64,000 bases of DNA from Brassica napus (GCF_020379485.1 NC_063452.1:28216770-28280769), one strand, 5' to 3'; shown: positions 34,496 to 46,582, numbered from the stretch's first letter. Notes: generated from the letters alone by a model not told the origin. Made by a program: numbers and translations.

Positions 34496-34720
34496 ACAGA
34501 TGACTCCTACCAACTACAGAGCTACGTGCTCCCAAGGCTACGTGCCCATTAGGCCATGTGCCCACTAGAGCCCCATGCTCCCAAGGCTACGTGCCCATTA
34601 GGCCATGTTCCCACTAGAGCCCCGTGCTCCCTAGGCCACATGCCTTCATTAGGCTACTCGTCTCCATCAGGCTACTTGCCTCCATCAGGCTCCGCACCCA
34701 TCTAGGCTCCGTGCCTCCAT
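34496..34720. repeat. GGCTACGTGCCCATTAGGCC minisatellite
   Basis: Phrases of the type CCAAGGCTACGTGCCCATTA and GGCCATGTGCCCACTAGAGC repeat with a period of about 55 bases twice, then decay into shorter CATCAGGCT and CTAGGCTCCGTGCC units. Confidence 0.8.
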
Positions 34721-35164
34721 ATACATTAACTACGAACGGCTTGATCCCTCACTGAAGGGTACGTAGGCAATCCCCACTGAAGGATGCAGCTATAAATCTA
34801 AACACCTTCCATGGTCTCGTGCATAGATACCCAAGGACCGACCTTGGTAGCCGGAACCATCAAGTAAATATCAGGAGGCCCCCAAGGACCGACCTTGGTA
34901 GCCGGAACCATCGATCATAGATCATGAAGACCCCGCGATCTTCACTATCAGTAGGCGGCCCCCTCCTAACGACCAATCTCCCATGCTGCTACTAAGCCAC
35001 CGACGACATATACTGGCCCATACCCATATGGCAGTATCCTAAGAGCGGGATTTCTAGGTTTATCAACTATCGAAGCAGGAGAATACACTCAACGACGCGT
35101 CTCCTTCCGCCTATCATTCCGTAGAGCTGAGCACGGATCGCTTGTACACAAAAATATCCTAACA

Positions 35165-35525
35165 CTAACACTCACCGTTATGGTGATTTGGCTGCAATGG
35201 CTTGTGATCTGCTTAGCATTCCTATCAGAACAGTGGCTTCAGAGTCCTCCTTTAGCATCGGGTCGCGAGTTCTTAACAATACAGGAGCCGTTTACTCCTA
35301 AAAATGTGCAAGCTCTGATATGCACTAGGAATTGGATCAAAGGATATGAGGCTTATGAACATGGTAAATAACTAACATTATACTTAGTTGTATAGTACCA
35401 TTATCCTTAACACTAATTAGCTGCAATTTTTTAAATTTACAGAAGATGAAATCGATCCTGAAGAGGAGACATTACCATTTTTTGACTCCATTGCCAATGC
35501 GGAAAATGATGATGAGGAAGTTTGA
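35165..35525 (+). pseudogene. hAT transposase relic, C-terminal dimerisation region
   Basis: It resumes [20 protein letters not shown] and [13 protein letters not shown], the conserved hAT dimerisation motif. A one-base deletion after SRVLNN shifts the frame; the correct continuation ([16 protein letters not shown]) is visible in the next frame. After a GT donor at about 35365 and an acceptor TTTACAG near 35441, an acidic last exon (DEIDPEEETLPFFDS) ends at the TGA near 35523. Confidence 0.75.
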
Positions 35526-36287
35526 TATCTGTCTTGATTTGATTTGGTGTTTTGTTTCATGTTTAAGTTTCTTGGATTTGTTTCAGTACTATGATTGAGT
35601 TGTTTTGCTTTATTACATTGGTGTTTTGGTTAAGACAATATGAAAGTGACTTTGCTTTTTTTTTTTGTCAACAAAGTGACTTTGCTATGTTCAAGTCAGC
35701 AACCAACGAGTATAAATTTATAATAACTCAGAAATTATGATAAGTAATCTAATAAAATGATATAAGCGTAAAGCAACAAGTTGTAACTTGTAAGCAAGAG
35801 ACATAGCATCACAGATTGGGCGAGCATGTTTATGTTTGGTGGTTCAGCATATCTAGTATCCATCACTTGTTTGCATATTCTATGGTCGATCATGTTTATG
35901 TTTTGTATAAAATGATATAAGCTGAAACAACAATGATTCATGTTTATGTTTGGTGGTTCAGCTGAAGTAATGACTCGATGTTGGTAAGTGTGTTTGTGCA
36001 GGTAGAAGCAGATTGGGCAGCTACCAGCTAGTATCCGTGCTGCACGGACCGTGCAGGTAGAAGCATAAGCAGCTTGAAGAAGCTGATTTCATGTTTTTAT
36101 GTGACGGTCCGTGGGACGGTCCGTGGGACGGTCCGCGAAGGCTTACACATTTAGCGGTACGGGATTGGGCAGCTAGTTTGAGGATAGCATCCCGTGCGGG
36201 ATGGTCCCGCCGTGTACCGCCAGAAGACGATCCCGCAGCGGTTCGGGACGGCACGGGACGGGACGGAAAAGCCCAATTGCCATCCCT
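35526..36287 (+). mobile_element. 3' end of the hAT relic with terminal repeats
   Basis: Noncoding 3' region. Three tandem copies of a 12-base unit GACGGTCCGTGG lie at about 36103-36138, and GC-rich CGGGACGG words fill 36180-36270. The end CAATTGCCATCCCTA (to 36287) is the inverse of the TAGGGATGGCAATTG start used by RICESLEEPER-like hAT elements. No matching left end was found, so the element is truncated. Confidence 0.55.
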
Positions 36288-36310
36288 AAAGCCACCATCT
36301 AAATAAACTG

Positions 36311-36920
36311 TAAGGGCTTGACTGGTTCAAATGCAGCGGTTGCGGTTGCGGAAGTTTTCGGATGCGGGTGTTTGCGATTCTAGCGGTTTTAAGAGATTTG
36401 TACGACTAGTTCTGCGATTAGAAATTTGTGCGTTTACGGGATACTTATGACTGGTTAACAACCAAATGCACCAGCGGTTAAATAATAAATTAACAATATT
36501 TACATTTTATATAATTATAAAAATATCAAAAATCATAATATTATAATAAATATAAAAATTATATTTAGAAAGTTTTAATTTTTTTTTCTTAAATTATAAA
36601 AAATATTTTTAATTTTAAAATTTTATAATATTACTTAAAATATAATAGATATATTTTAGTATTTTTATAATTCAAATTTAAAATTTTTATTGAATATTTT
36701 TATTTTTGTATTTATATTATTTTTTTTAAAGAAAAAAATTATCCTCCCGCAACCGCCTGCAACCGCAAACGCTAGCTGTAACCAGCATTTGAATTTATGA
36801 GGTTTAGAGCGGTTTGAAACGGTTTAGAGCGGTTTGAGTGATTGTTGCAAAACGCCAACAACCGCTACCAACCGCAGAAATTGTGTTTGTGGGTGGTAGT
36901 GGGGAAACCATACCCTAAAT
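36311..36920. mobile_element. Non-autonomous hAT-like element with GCGGTTGCGG ends
   Basis: The left end TAAGGGCTTGACTGGTTCAA followed by ATGCAGCGGTTGCGG matches, in reverse orientation, the sequence at 62955-63028. The interior is AT-rich (36480-36730). The right side has CGCAACCGCCTGCAACCGC words in inverse sense. The target duplication was not identified, so ends are approximate. Confidence 0.45.
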
Positions 36921-37557
36921 ATCATCCTACTAGGACCAGTAACATGAATTAAGGCCTTGACTGGTAGAATATTAACATAAGCAGTTCTACATTATCTAAT
37001 TAATATTTGTTAAGGTTTTGACTGGTCCTAAATAGGGCTAGAAGCACCTGCTTCCCCTGCTTGTACCTAAGGTTAATATTGTGTATGAGTCTATTATATA
37101 CAAATTATATATATATATATATATTGTATCTTTGAAGTTTCAGATTGGTGATGACTACAGAAGAAGGGAATAGAGAACAAAACCAAAACGCAAGTTCAAA
37201 AAAAAAACGAAGATATATATTTTTTTTAATTTTTAGTAGGACATTTATCTATTTATTGGGCATCAGATTTTAATACTTTTGAATATACTTTTCAATAAAA
37301 AATTATTTTTTCTAAGATTATATTTTAGTTTTAATTTTTAATTTTCATATATTAATAATAAATAGATTTATATTTTAAAATTAAATACTTATTTACCAAA
37401 AAAATTATGAACAAAACTAAATGGACCATATATGATATTTTAACTATTTTTAATGTGTTGATAGTTATTTCTTATTTTTTGGTAAAATTTTTATTCCAAA
37501 TATGTGTCAATAATTTTAATGCAAACAAAATTGGCTCGTGCATAGCATAGCACGGGA
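36921..37557. mobile_element. AT-rich DNA ending in a Helitron-type 3' hairpin
   Basis: The word TTGACTGGT recurs at 36957 and 37018. Near the end, CGTGCATAGCATAGCACG (37537-37554) forms a perfect hairpin with 5-base arms followed by a GGATCC context. This looks like the 3' terminus of a Helitron, cut just before its CTRR by, or fused to, the next Helitron start at 37558. Confidence 0.35.
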
Positions 37558-38109
37558 TCCCCTATATATTAATTTTGGAGCATTACAACATGTTTTCGTA
37601 GCCACGTGTCATCACTAAGATAATTCTTAGAATTTTTAGAAAAATAAGTTGGTCCATATAAATATATATTATATTTTTTTATTAAACTAACTATCTAATG
37701 GATTAGTAGTGTACAAAAAAATATTTCTAATTATTTCCTTAAATAAAAGCTACGAAACTATCTAAAATTGTTAACATATATATGACAATTAATGATTAGG
37801 AATAATACATATTTGATAACAATTTTAGTATCCTCTCTTTTTTGTTTAATTTTATATTATTAAAAGAAATTAAACAATCACATTAAGCATATAATTAAAA
37901 AAATATATTTTTTTCTTATATGTTATATTTTGAATTTTTTAAAACGACTATAAATTACTAAAATGATAAAAGTATCAACATTGAAAATTTCTGATCAATG
38001 GTTTAATTTTTTTTGTTCGAAAAAGATACAAGTGATCATAAATCATAGGAATATAAAGTCTCATTACTATATATTCATATTATATATATATATATATATA
38101 TAATTATAT
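37558..38109 (+). mobile_element. Helitron 5' end fragment
   Basis: TCCCCTATATATTAATTTTG after an A closely matches the Helitron start at 2815 (TCTCCTATATATTAA). The following CACGTGTCATCACTAAG context is typical of the family. The rest is very AT-rich with a TA run at about 38083-38104. No 3' end was identified. Confidence 0.45.
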
Positions 38110-38284
38110 ATACTAGCGATCTAAATTTCAAAGGGTACGACAATCCAGAGCTTCCTCCAAATACCTCAGAGGTCAACTCCAAGCTAAGTAGATCAACCGC
38201 GTTAAGCCGGCCAGAGGTTAACACCTCCAAGATCAAATGAGAAGGGAGATCCTCTAACGAAACCAACCAGTTCCTCTCAGCCAT
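38110..38284 (-). pseudogene. F-box-like gene fragment (first exon)
   Basis: Minus strand from the ATG at 38284: MAERNWLVSLEDLPSHLILE and VLTSGRLNAVDLLSLELTS are an F-box-like N-terminus, perhaps from an F-box/RCC1-type gene (uncertain). Its 5' UTR-like sequence up to about 38560 is also present. The gene stops at about 38110 where the sequence turns into TA repeats, so only the first exon and leader remain. A Helitron end lies upstream in the same orientation, which suggests capture. Confidence 0.5.
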
Positions 38285-38989
38285 TTTTCTAAGAAGAGAG
38301 TTTTCAAACCACCACCGAAATTCACCTGAACCCAAAACAGAGAAACACGCAAGCAATCAACCAAACAGAAAAAAAAAAAAAAGAATCTTTCGATCGAATA
38401 TCAAAACAATCAAGAGGAGCAGAAGAAGAGGAAGAGTAATGTGAAATGCGTGACAGCGAACCTGGAAAGCAAAAGCTCTTGACTTTATTGGTGCCGAAAC
38501 TTGCCACTAATGAAATCAAAAGTCTAATAAGAGCTTCATTTTTATATAAGAAGAAGGGTGAGAAGACGTTTGAAGAGGAATATTAAAAAAAAATTAGGGA
38601 GAAATCAATATCTTGCTGCTTAAGGTTTCTTCTTTTGTGGCGATTCTTCCTCTCTGTCATATAGAGCTAGTTCGCAGAATATTTTGAGAGGCTTGGTCAT
38701 CGTCTTGACACTGTTTTTGTCTTTTAAAAATTATTTTAATTTTTTTCATATCTGTGTTTATAATTGGTAACTTGTTGCCACCTTTTTTTTTGCTTTTATT
38801 AGTTAATAATGAAATTATAAATTTAATAAGATTATGTTCATTAAATTATTATCAATTTAAATTATAAAAAATGTTAATCATAGTAAATAATGCATTTTTA
38901 AATTTTTAAAAATTAATGTGTACGAACCTAATAAAAATTAGAAAGAATCTCTATAATTATATAAAAAGTTTGAAACGCAGTGTATTGCA

Positions 38990-39086
38990 AGAAGGGGGAC
39001 ACGTGTCGGGTTCTTGTGAGCCGAATTTGTGACGTGTCTGCTGATGTGGAAGACCCTGGAGAGAGGGAACTCTACTTTATATAATA

Positions 39087-39089
<3 letters not shown>
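38990..39089 (-). mobile_element. Helitron 5' terminus on the minus strand
   Basis: The reverse complement of 39070-39089 reads TCTTATTATATAAAGTAGAG, a Helitron-type start beginning with TC after an A, followed by CCACATCAGCAGACACGTC-type sequence common in Brassicaceae Helitrons. The element would extend to the left and include the F-box fragment. Its 3' end (CTRR with hairpin) was not clearly found. Confidence 0.5.

Positions 39090-39135
<46 letters not shown>
39089..39135. repeat. (TA)n microsatellite
   Basis: About 45 bases of pure TA alternation directly next to the Helitron end. Confidence 0.95.
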
Positions 39136-39139
<4 letters not shown>

Positions 39140-40160
39140 TCATTTTAAATAAATTACATACTATCTCTATAATATTATTTGAGAAGTCAGTTTTTAATGT
39201 GTCGCATTCACGTTAACTTTCAGGGTGTTTTATTACACTGATATCCTTAATGAATTGAGTTTATTATCACAATTGCCATTATTAATATTCATTTTATTTT
39301 ATCTTATTTTATTGCTACATTCCTTTTATAACTAGATTGTTATCAAAAAGAAAATTTATATAAAAGACAATATCTATAAATATTTATTTTTTATTTTTTT
39401 CGTTTTATTAATAAAATTAGAAAAAGGAAATTTGTACAAAAAGGAAATATTTTAACTATTAAAGTACAATATTTTAATATCTTTGACACATGTGATTTAA
39501 TAAAAACGAATTTTCCTTTTATATAATTTTTTTCTTTATATAATTTTTTTTTAAAATATTAGGATATTAAAAATCAAATATCTTCTTTCTTTATTAAAAG
39601 GAAACAATATGATTATACCTTTTGATAGTTATACATCTTTTATTTTTACAAAAAAATATATGTATAATTTTATGCAATTTCCTCTTTTTACATCATAGAT
39701 TTTTAACCTTAATATTATTTAAATACCTCCAAAATTTATATAAATAAACAACTGATTCTCATAAATCTAAACTATTAAACAATCAACATAAATATAAGTA
39801 TAAATCAATCATTCATCGTTCACAGAAAATCTTCCTTATTCATAAAAACTAAGTCTTATATTGTAAGAAAACAATTAATTCACATGGTTTCTATCAGAAA
39901 ATTCATTTTTCTTTAGATGAAAATCAAAATAAACATCATGAGATTTTGGATAAAATCTCTTAAAGAGGCTGTTCCTATTAATATGGTTTTCATTGATGAT
40001 GAGATAATTTTTAGAACACATATTTTTTCAATTTCTGTTAATTCTACAATTATAAAAATTCAAAATTGAAAAAAGGAACTGTATTCATGCAAAAATTAAA
40101 AGTAATGACTTGATTAAGAAGTTTGAGAAAAGTTTAGTAAAAGGTGAATTAAAAATAATT
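39136..40160. other. AT-rich spacer
   Basis: Strongly AT-rich. No open frame, RNA or complete element is recognised. Confidence 0.6.
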
Positions 40161-40162
40161 AA

Positions 40163-41175
40163 CACATTTAAAAGAGAAAAAGACAAAATAGCACTAAATC
40201 AAGTTTATGTTCTTAAACTAACACTCAAGGTCAAAAGTCACAAAAATAGCACTTAATCTTTTATCAAAAGTCACAAATTTAGGGTTTAGAGTTAAAGGGT
40301 AGGGTTTAGGGTTTAGGGTTTAGGGTTTAGAGTTTAGGGTTTAGGGTTTAGATTTTAGGGTTTAGGGTTTAGAGTTTAGGGTTTAGGGTTTAGGGTTTAG
40401 AGTTTAGGGTTTAGGGTTTATGGTTTAGGGTTTAGGGTTTAGAGTTTAGGGTTTAGGGTTTAGAGTTGAGAAATGAGGTTTTGGGGATAAGATTTCAAAT
40501 TTTGAAAAATAAAAAATTAAAATTTTCAAAGGATAAACTTAGAAAGGTGCTATTTTGGTCATTTTAGTTTTTGAGTGCTATTTTTGTGATATAAACTTAG
40601 AAAGGTGCTATTTTGGAGATTTACCCCATTTAAAATCAATTTTTAGTAATTTTAGAAATAAAATATCATGACCAAGTTGAATATATTGCACATAAATTTA
40701 TAACACCACACCTAAAAAAAGTTATAAATAAAATTTTAAATAAAACAATATAAAAAGATAAAAAGATAAAAATAGCACTAAATCAAGTTTTTGTTCCCAA
40801 ACTAGCACTCAAGGTCAAAAGTCATAAAAATAGCACTTAATGTTTTATCAAAAGTCACAAACTTAGGGTTTAGAGTTAAAGGGTGGGGTTTAGGGTTTAG
40901 GATTTAGGGTTTAGGGTTTAGAGTTTAGGGTTTAGGGTTTAGAGTTTAGGGTTTAGGGTTTAGGGTTTAGAGTTTAAGGTTTAGGATTTAGAGTTTAGGG
41001 TTTACGGTTTAGAGTTGAGAAATGAAGTTTTGAGGATAAGATATCAAATTTTGAAAAATAAAAAAATTAAAATTTTCAAAGGATAAACTTAGAAAAATGC
41101 TATTTTGGTCTTTTTAGTTTTTGAGTGCTATTTTTGTGATATAAACTTAGAAAAGTGGTATTTTGGAGATTTGCA
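40163..41175. repeat. Two duplicated units with telomere-like TTTAGGG arrays
   Basis: Unit 1 (about 40185-40625) and unit 2 (about 40765-41170) share the same order. The left arm contains AATAGCACTAAATCAAGTTT and CAAAAGTCA. Then comes an array of TTTAGGG with every third or so copy changed to TTTAGAG (40264-40467 and 40862-41013). The right arm contains GAGTTGAGAAATGA, AAATTTTGAAAAATAAAAA and GGTGCTATTTTGG. The plant telomere repeat is TTTAGGG, but the arrays are degenerate and interstitial. This is probably a dispersed element that carries telomere-like DNA. Confidence 0.85.
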
Positions 41176-41710
41176 CGTATAAAAATTCACAAATTATTAT
41201 ATTTTAGTTTCTTAAAAATATTTACATCTGCGCACGGGCGCGGATGAGTGATCTGGTGTAACAAATATAAGACGAGAGAAAGGTGTACCTGTTGGCGGTG
41301 ATATTTAGATAGTGGGCTTATTTAGAAAGTACTGATTATATTGAGGGTTACTTTCACAAATAAAACTTCTTTTAATAAAATTACCATTCTTGGGTCCCAA
41401 AGTTTGACTTTCACACACGTTCTCTGAGAAAAATCGTTCAGAGTTTGAAAAATCGTGGGCTCGCTCGCTCTCGGAGCCGACCCGGAAAGTCTAGAAGAAG
41501 CGCCAAGTTTCCTTCTTTTTACTTTTCTCTTCATCACCACGTAAACCCTAGATTCTCCCCCCTTTTTCTTCGATCCAGAAGATCTTCAAAAATCAAACAC
41601 ACACACTAATCTTCTCCTCCTCTTTCGAGAATCTGTTTCGGAGTCTCTTACCTTCGAGTCAACCGTAATTTTCTTAATTTCCGTCGATCAAAATCGTGTT
41701 TTCAAACGCC

Positions 41711-44700
41711 ATGTCTTTCTCCGATTCCGGATCCTACTCAAATGGCGGAGATCACAAGAGTTTCAGGCAAATCACCCGCGAGAGTGAGCTTCTTTTCCCC
41801 CTCTTTCTCTCTTACCAGTTATGTGTTTCCGACTGGCTTCTGGTGTTTGTGTTCTAGGGTTTCGTTTGAGAAATCGTGTGCGTTCTTAGGGGTTTATGGC
41901 TTTCGAATTAGGTCAACGTGATGAGAGTCAGATGTTGTTTCATGGTTTGTTTGTCGGATGCTTTGTTAAACTTAAATCAAGAACAAGCCGTGTGTCTATG
42001 GTAATCTTACAAAAGTTTTTCTGGTTTATAATGTATTTGTTGTCACTTTTGATCTCAGGATTACTGTATGAAATGCTTATGCCAGAGAAAAATGGGACCC
42101 CCATATCAGTTTGGAAGGTGATTTCTACACAAAAATTGCTTGAAACTTTACCTTCTATGGATGGGGTTTGTCAATTTTTCTTCTCATTTTATTGATTCCC
42201 TCAGCTTGGAAATATATTATGTATGTAGGTGCTTATTCTGGACAAGTTCACAGTGAAGGTTATGTCATCTGTTGCCAAAATGTCTGAGATCTCACAACAA
42301 GGCATTTCTTGTTAGTATATTATTTTGTTTTATTCTTCTTGGCTTTGCTTTCTCTGTCTGGATACTTTTTTTGATGTTTTTTTTTTTTCGTTTCGTTTTC
42401 TAGTGGCTGAGGTCATAACTAGACAGAGGCAACCTATGACTTCCTTTGATGCCATATACTTCATTCAACCGACCGAATCAAAGTAAAAGCTCTTTCATCT
42501 GAGACAGTTTCTAGCAGATGAAATTAGATATTCTGAAGCTTTTTCTTTGTTTTTCAGTGTCAATGCGTTTTTGTCTGATATGACTGGAAAATCACCGCTT
42601 TACAAAAAGTATGTGACCAAGTCCTTCCTATTTCACAACTTTTCAGTTATACCTATGGACTTACTTGTCCGAAATGATTTAACTGTTTTTGTTCAATGTT
42701 GCTTTAGGGCTTTCGTTTTCTTTAGCTCTCCTGTTTCGAGAAGCTTAGTTACTCTCATCAGGAAGGACATGAGAGCGATGAAACGAATTAGCGCATTGAA
42801 AGAGGTCGACTTTTATATGCCACCTCTACTTTTGTTCTCACTTTCCTTAGTAGTCACGTACAATCTCACAAAATAGTTAAGATTATGTAAATTTGATTTT
42901 CATTATATGCAGATGAACTTGGAGTACATTAGCATGGACATTCAGGTATCTTCAGTGTTTATAATCTTGATTTATTTCAGTCTCTTAGTTTGACAATTGT
43001 GATATTTGATAATGAGTTTCAGTCTTGAACTATCAACTTATTGGTTTCTTCTCTTGAGCCCAAACTTACACACAGCTTTAAAACAGCTTAGAACTGACTT
43101 GTCTACAGGAAAATGAATGTGTTTCAACAACATTTCCATTTTGTTTGTACATTGAAATCTGTTTATTAATTCCTTCTATGTATTGTCTTCGCAGGGGTTC
43201 GTTACGAATAACGAAAACGCTCTGGAAGATCTTTATAGCGACGAGGAGAACCATCAGAGAGCAGATTATTGCTTGAATGTGGTAGCTAAACGCATTGCTA
43301 CAGTTTTGGCTTCACTAAAGGTACGAGGCACAAATCAAAACCTTCTTTGTTTGATTTAGGATGAATTTACTAAGACAATCCTATCTTTAAACTCTTTTGG
43401 TATACAGGAATACCCCTTTGTGCGCTACCGTGGAGCCAAAGCTCTTGATGCTACAACAATGACAACTTACCGAGAGTTGATTCCTACAAAGCTTGCTGCT
43501 GGTGTATGGAACTGTCTGGCAAGATACAAACAGACAATCGAAGATTTTCCTCAGACTGAAACATGTGAACTACTTATCCTGGATCGATCCATAGACCAGG
43601 TCTGGATCTTTACTGAGACAATTATCTTTTAGTTTTAACTTGAATAACCTTTTTGTGCTCTTCTTAGATCGCACCTCTCATTCATGAGTGGACATATGAT
43701 GCAATGTGCCATGATTTGCTTAAGATGGAAGGAAATAAATATACATACGAGGTGACATTTTGATTTTGCGTTCAGATCTTATAAAATTTTGTTGGAGCTC
43801 ATCACTACAGGATATGGTAATTTTGTCTTTTATTTCTTAGTGTATAGGTTCCGAGTAGAAGTGGTGGTGATCCTGAAATGAGAGAGGTTCTTTTAGATGA
43901 AGAAGATCCCATTTGGGTGGAGCTTCGTGATGTTCATATTGCAGATGTAATTCTCTTGCTATATTATCATGCCTCCTCTTTCTCAGACTTTTATGTTTCA
44001 CATGTGGGTAATGTCATTTATGTGGATTTGTTTGGGAGTAATCTCTTCTTGTTTTTTTTGTTTAGGCAAGTGAAAGATTGCATGAGAAGATGACAAACTT
44101 CGTGTCGAAGAACAAAGCCGCGCAATTGAAACACAGTTCAAAGTATTTACCGGTTTGACTTTTTTTTTATCGATTCAAGTGATCCACTAGAACTATTCTG
44201 ATTAATTTATTGACTTCTTGTATCCAGAGACTCTGGTGACATTTCATCAAAAGATTTGAAGAAGGTGGTTCACGCTTTGCCACAGTACAGTGAGCAAATT
44301 GACAAGCTCTCACTTCATGTAGAGGTCAGTTTTAAACTTATAACATAAACCATTGAAGAAAGTTTGACTAAATATCTTTATCTTGCACGTTGATTAGCTT
44401 AACGTGACAAGGTATCCCTTTTACTTTATAAAATAGACATGGTTAATGTCACTGCAGATTGCTAGAACAATTAACAGAACAATAATGGAGCAAGGTCTAA
44501 GAGAACTCGGGAAGCTAGAGCAGGACCTTGTTTTTGGGGATGCTGGAAGAAAAGACGTCATCAAATTCTTGAGCACCAACAATGTAAGCTTCTCTTTTTT
44601 TTCTTCTTCGTTTTAGTTTCAGACATCATAAGATTGTTGTGCTGAAAATGTTCAACATTTCCAGGTTATAAACCAAGAAAGCAAGCTACGGTTGATGATG

Positions 44701-45944
44701 ATTCTTGCCGCAATCTACCCCAAGAAGTTTGAAGGTGAAAAGGGACGAAAGATGATGGAGGTATAAAACACTATTCCTCCCTCAAAAGGCTTGATGGAAG
44801 CTAAGGATGATTGATTATGATTTTTGAGCTTTTCTACATCTTTGATTAAATCCTTCAGCTAGCGAAATTGTCGGGGGATGACGTAGTAGCTGTGAACAAT
44901 TTGAGATTACTTGGACCAGTACATACAGAATCTAAACGGAGCACAACAGGATCTTTCTCTCTCAAGTTTGATGTCCTTAAGGTACGTATTCTTCCTCATT
45001 CTTGTTTTCTTATCACAGTGTCTTAAGACTGAGATCTTACATGAAAATCTAATAACTGGAAACTTCTGATCCATGTGAATCAGAAGAAGCGAGCGGCTCG
45101 TAAAGACCGGGTTGGTGAAACTCAAACATGGCAACTGTCTCGTTTTTATCCAATCGTAGAGGTTCTAAATTTCATCTCTATTTCACTTTCAGCAGTGTTT
45201 GTTCAGACAGATACGGTAACATGTTTGGTTTCTTTCTCTTTTTTATTCAGGAACTTGTTGAGAAACTTAACAAAGGTCATTTGCCAAAGCAAGACTATCC
45301 TTGTATGAATGAACCAAAACCAACCTTTTATTCTGCCTCTCAGTCTCCATCAGCGAGTCCAGTATTGCCTCATTCAAGACGAACACCAACTTGGGCAAGG
45401 CGCCATCTTTCTGAGGATGGATATTTCAGGTAATTCCCATCTTTCTGACGATTCAAGTCCTTGTAAAGATCTTATTTGATGATAATGGTGCAATCAACAT
45501 TGACTTTATTCACAATCTCTATGTGTGTTTCAGTGACTCAGTTCTAGGACGAGCATCTAGCGGATTCAAGAAAAAGGGGCAGAGGATTTTCGTCTTCATA
45601 GTAGGAGGAGCAACGAGATCTGAGGTATTGTGAATGCTTATTGACTGGTCTGAGGATTCATCAATTGCTTAACCAAATGGGATAATTAGTGATACATTTT
45701 TGGATTTGTTACAGCTAAGGGTTTGCCACAAACTTACGGAGAAGCTTGACAGAGAAGTTATCCTAGGCTCCTCCAGCTTCCTTGATCCCCAAACTTTCCT
45801 TACTGTATAAAGTCTTTCGCACCCCCAAATTTGTTCTATTCGTCTCTGTTTCATTAATGACTAACAATGTCTTTATGTTGTGTACAGAAAATGAAACAAA
45901 TAAATGAAGAAGAGGAGATTTCACTGGATGATATCGACATCTAA
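41711..45944 (+). CDS. SEC1B: Sec1/Munc18-family SNARE regulator SEC1B
   Basis: Twenty-one exons, all GT-AG with consistent phases: 41711-41783, 42059-42117, 42229-42310, 42404-42482, 42558-42608, 42708-42804, 42913-42945, 43195-43320, 43408-43599, 43668-43751, 43848-43946, 44066-44142, 44228-44324, 44458-44583, 44665-44760, 44859-44981, 45084-45161, 45251-45429, 45534-45624, 45715-45804, 45888-45944. They sum to 1989 bases, 662 residues. Sec1 signatures are [54 protein letters not shown] and [17 protein letters not shown] proteins bind syntaxin-type SNAREs and guide membrane fusion; the plant relatives KEULE and SEC1B act in cell-plate formation and secretion. The sequence is closest to my memory of At4g12120. 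No lesion is visible. Confidence 0.9.
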
Positions 45945-46034
45945 TCTCTTGTATTTGTTTTGGAGAGGTTTCTCCCCTTCTAGACAATAAATGAACCTTG
46001 TTCTATACATGATGTCTTCCTTATGTAAATAAAC

Positions 46035-46461
46035 CTTGTTCTATACGCGTCATTCTTCCGTCCCGATTTATGTCAAATCGGTTTAAAAAATCGGATATCC
46101 GATTTTTTCCGCCTAGACCGCCTAAATGACCGCCTAGGCGGCCGCCTAATCTATTTTTTATTTTTTTTATTTTTTTTATTTTAAATAATATTTTTATTTG
46201 TTTATTTGATCTAAAATTTTATAAATATCATTTATATTCATAAGTTTGAATAAAATTACACTATATTAAGTTTATATATTCTATTTGTATGTTTTATACA
46301 ATCTTAAACATGAAACTGTATTAATGTTATACACAATTAAAGATTAACATGTTTTATAACATAGTAAACCATCTAAATTCCGTCCTGCATAATTTCCGAT
46401 TAATTTCCAATTTTCTTTTTAGGCGCTAGGCCCAACCCGACTAGCGCGTTCCCGAACAGGG
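46035..46461. mobile_element. hAT-type MITE, copy 2 (8-bp TSD AAATAAAC)
   Basis: It starts CTTGTTCTA and ends GAACAGGG, with AAATAAAC at 46027-46034 and 46462-46469. It has the same internal phrases as copy 3 in reverse (CCGATTTATG, AAATCGGTTTAAAAAATCGG, CTAGGCGGCCGCC). About 35 bases of the left end are deleted relative to copy 3. It lies about 90 bases behind the SEC1B stop codon. Confidence 0.8.
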
Positions 46462-46582
46462 AAATAAACACATTCTGTTTGTTTCCTTGGTTTGAAAACT
46501 GTAAAAGAAACTAATTGGTTGATTTTTTTTAACTCTGCCCGTGTGTTCAATAAAACAATAATGAGAAAACAAAAAGTAAATA

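Larger units (their letters stand above)
33750..35164 (+). mobile_element. LTR-like insertion splitting the hAT relic (TSD CTAAC)
   Basis: It starts TATTGGGGAAAAATATTCC and ends AAATATCCTAACA, imperfect inverted ends of a TGTTaGGATATT-type LTR. It is flanked by CTAAC at 33745-33749 and 35165-35169. It is 1415 bp with no pol. Two minisatellite tracts fill the first half. It has CTATAAATATAGG at about 34169-34181 as a possible TATA box. A phrase GGCTTGATCCCTCACTGAAG followed by GGTACGTAGGCA (about 34738-34769) resembles one in element A. A solo LTR or short terminal-repeat retrotransposon fits best. Confidence 0.65.

Noticed and set aside
36091..36306. Open frames over GACGGTCCGTGG repeats
   Set aside because: Repeat-derived; the segment is the GC-rich terminal region of a hAT element.
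40264..41013. A chromosome end or true telomere
   Set aside because: Arrays are short, degenerate, duplicated with fixed flanks and lie between genes.
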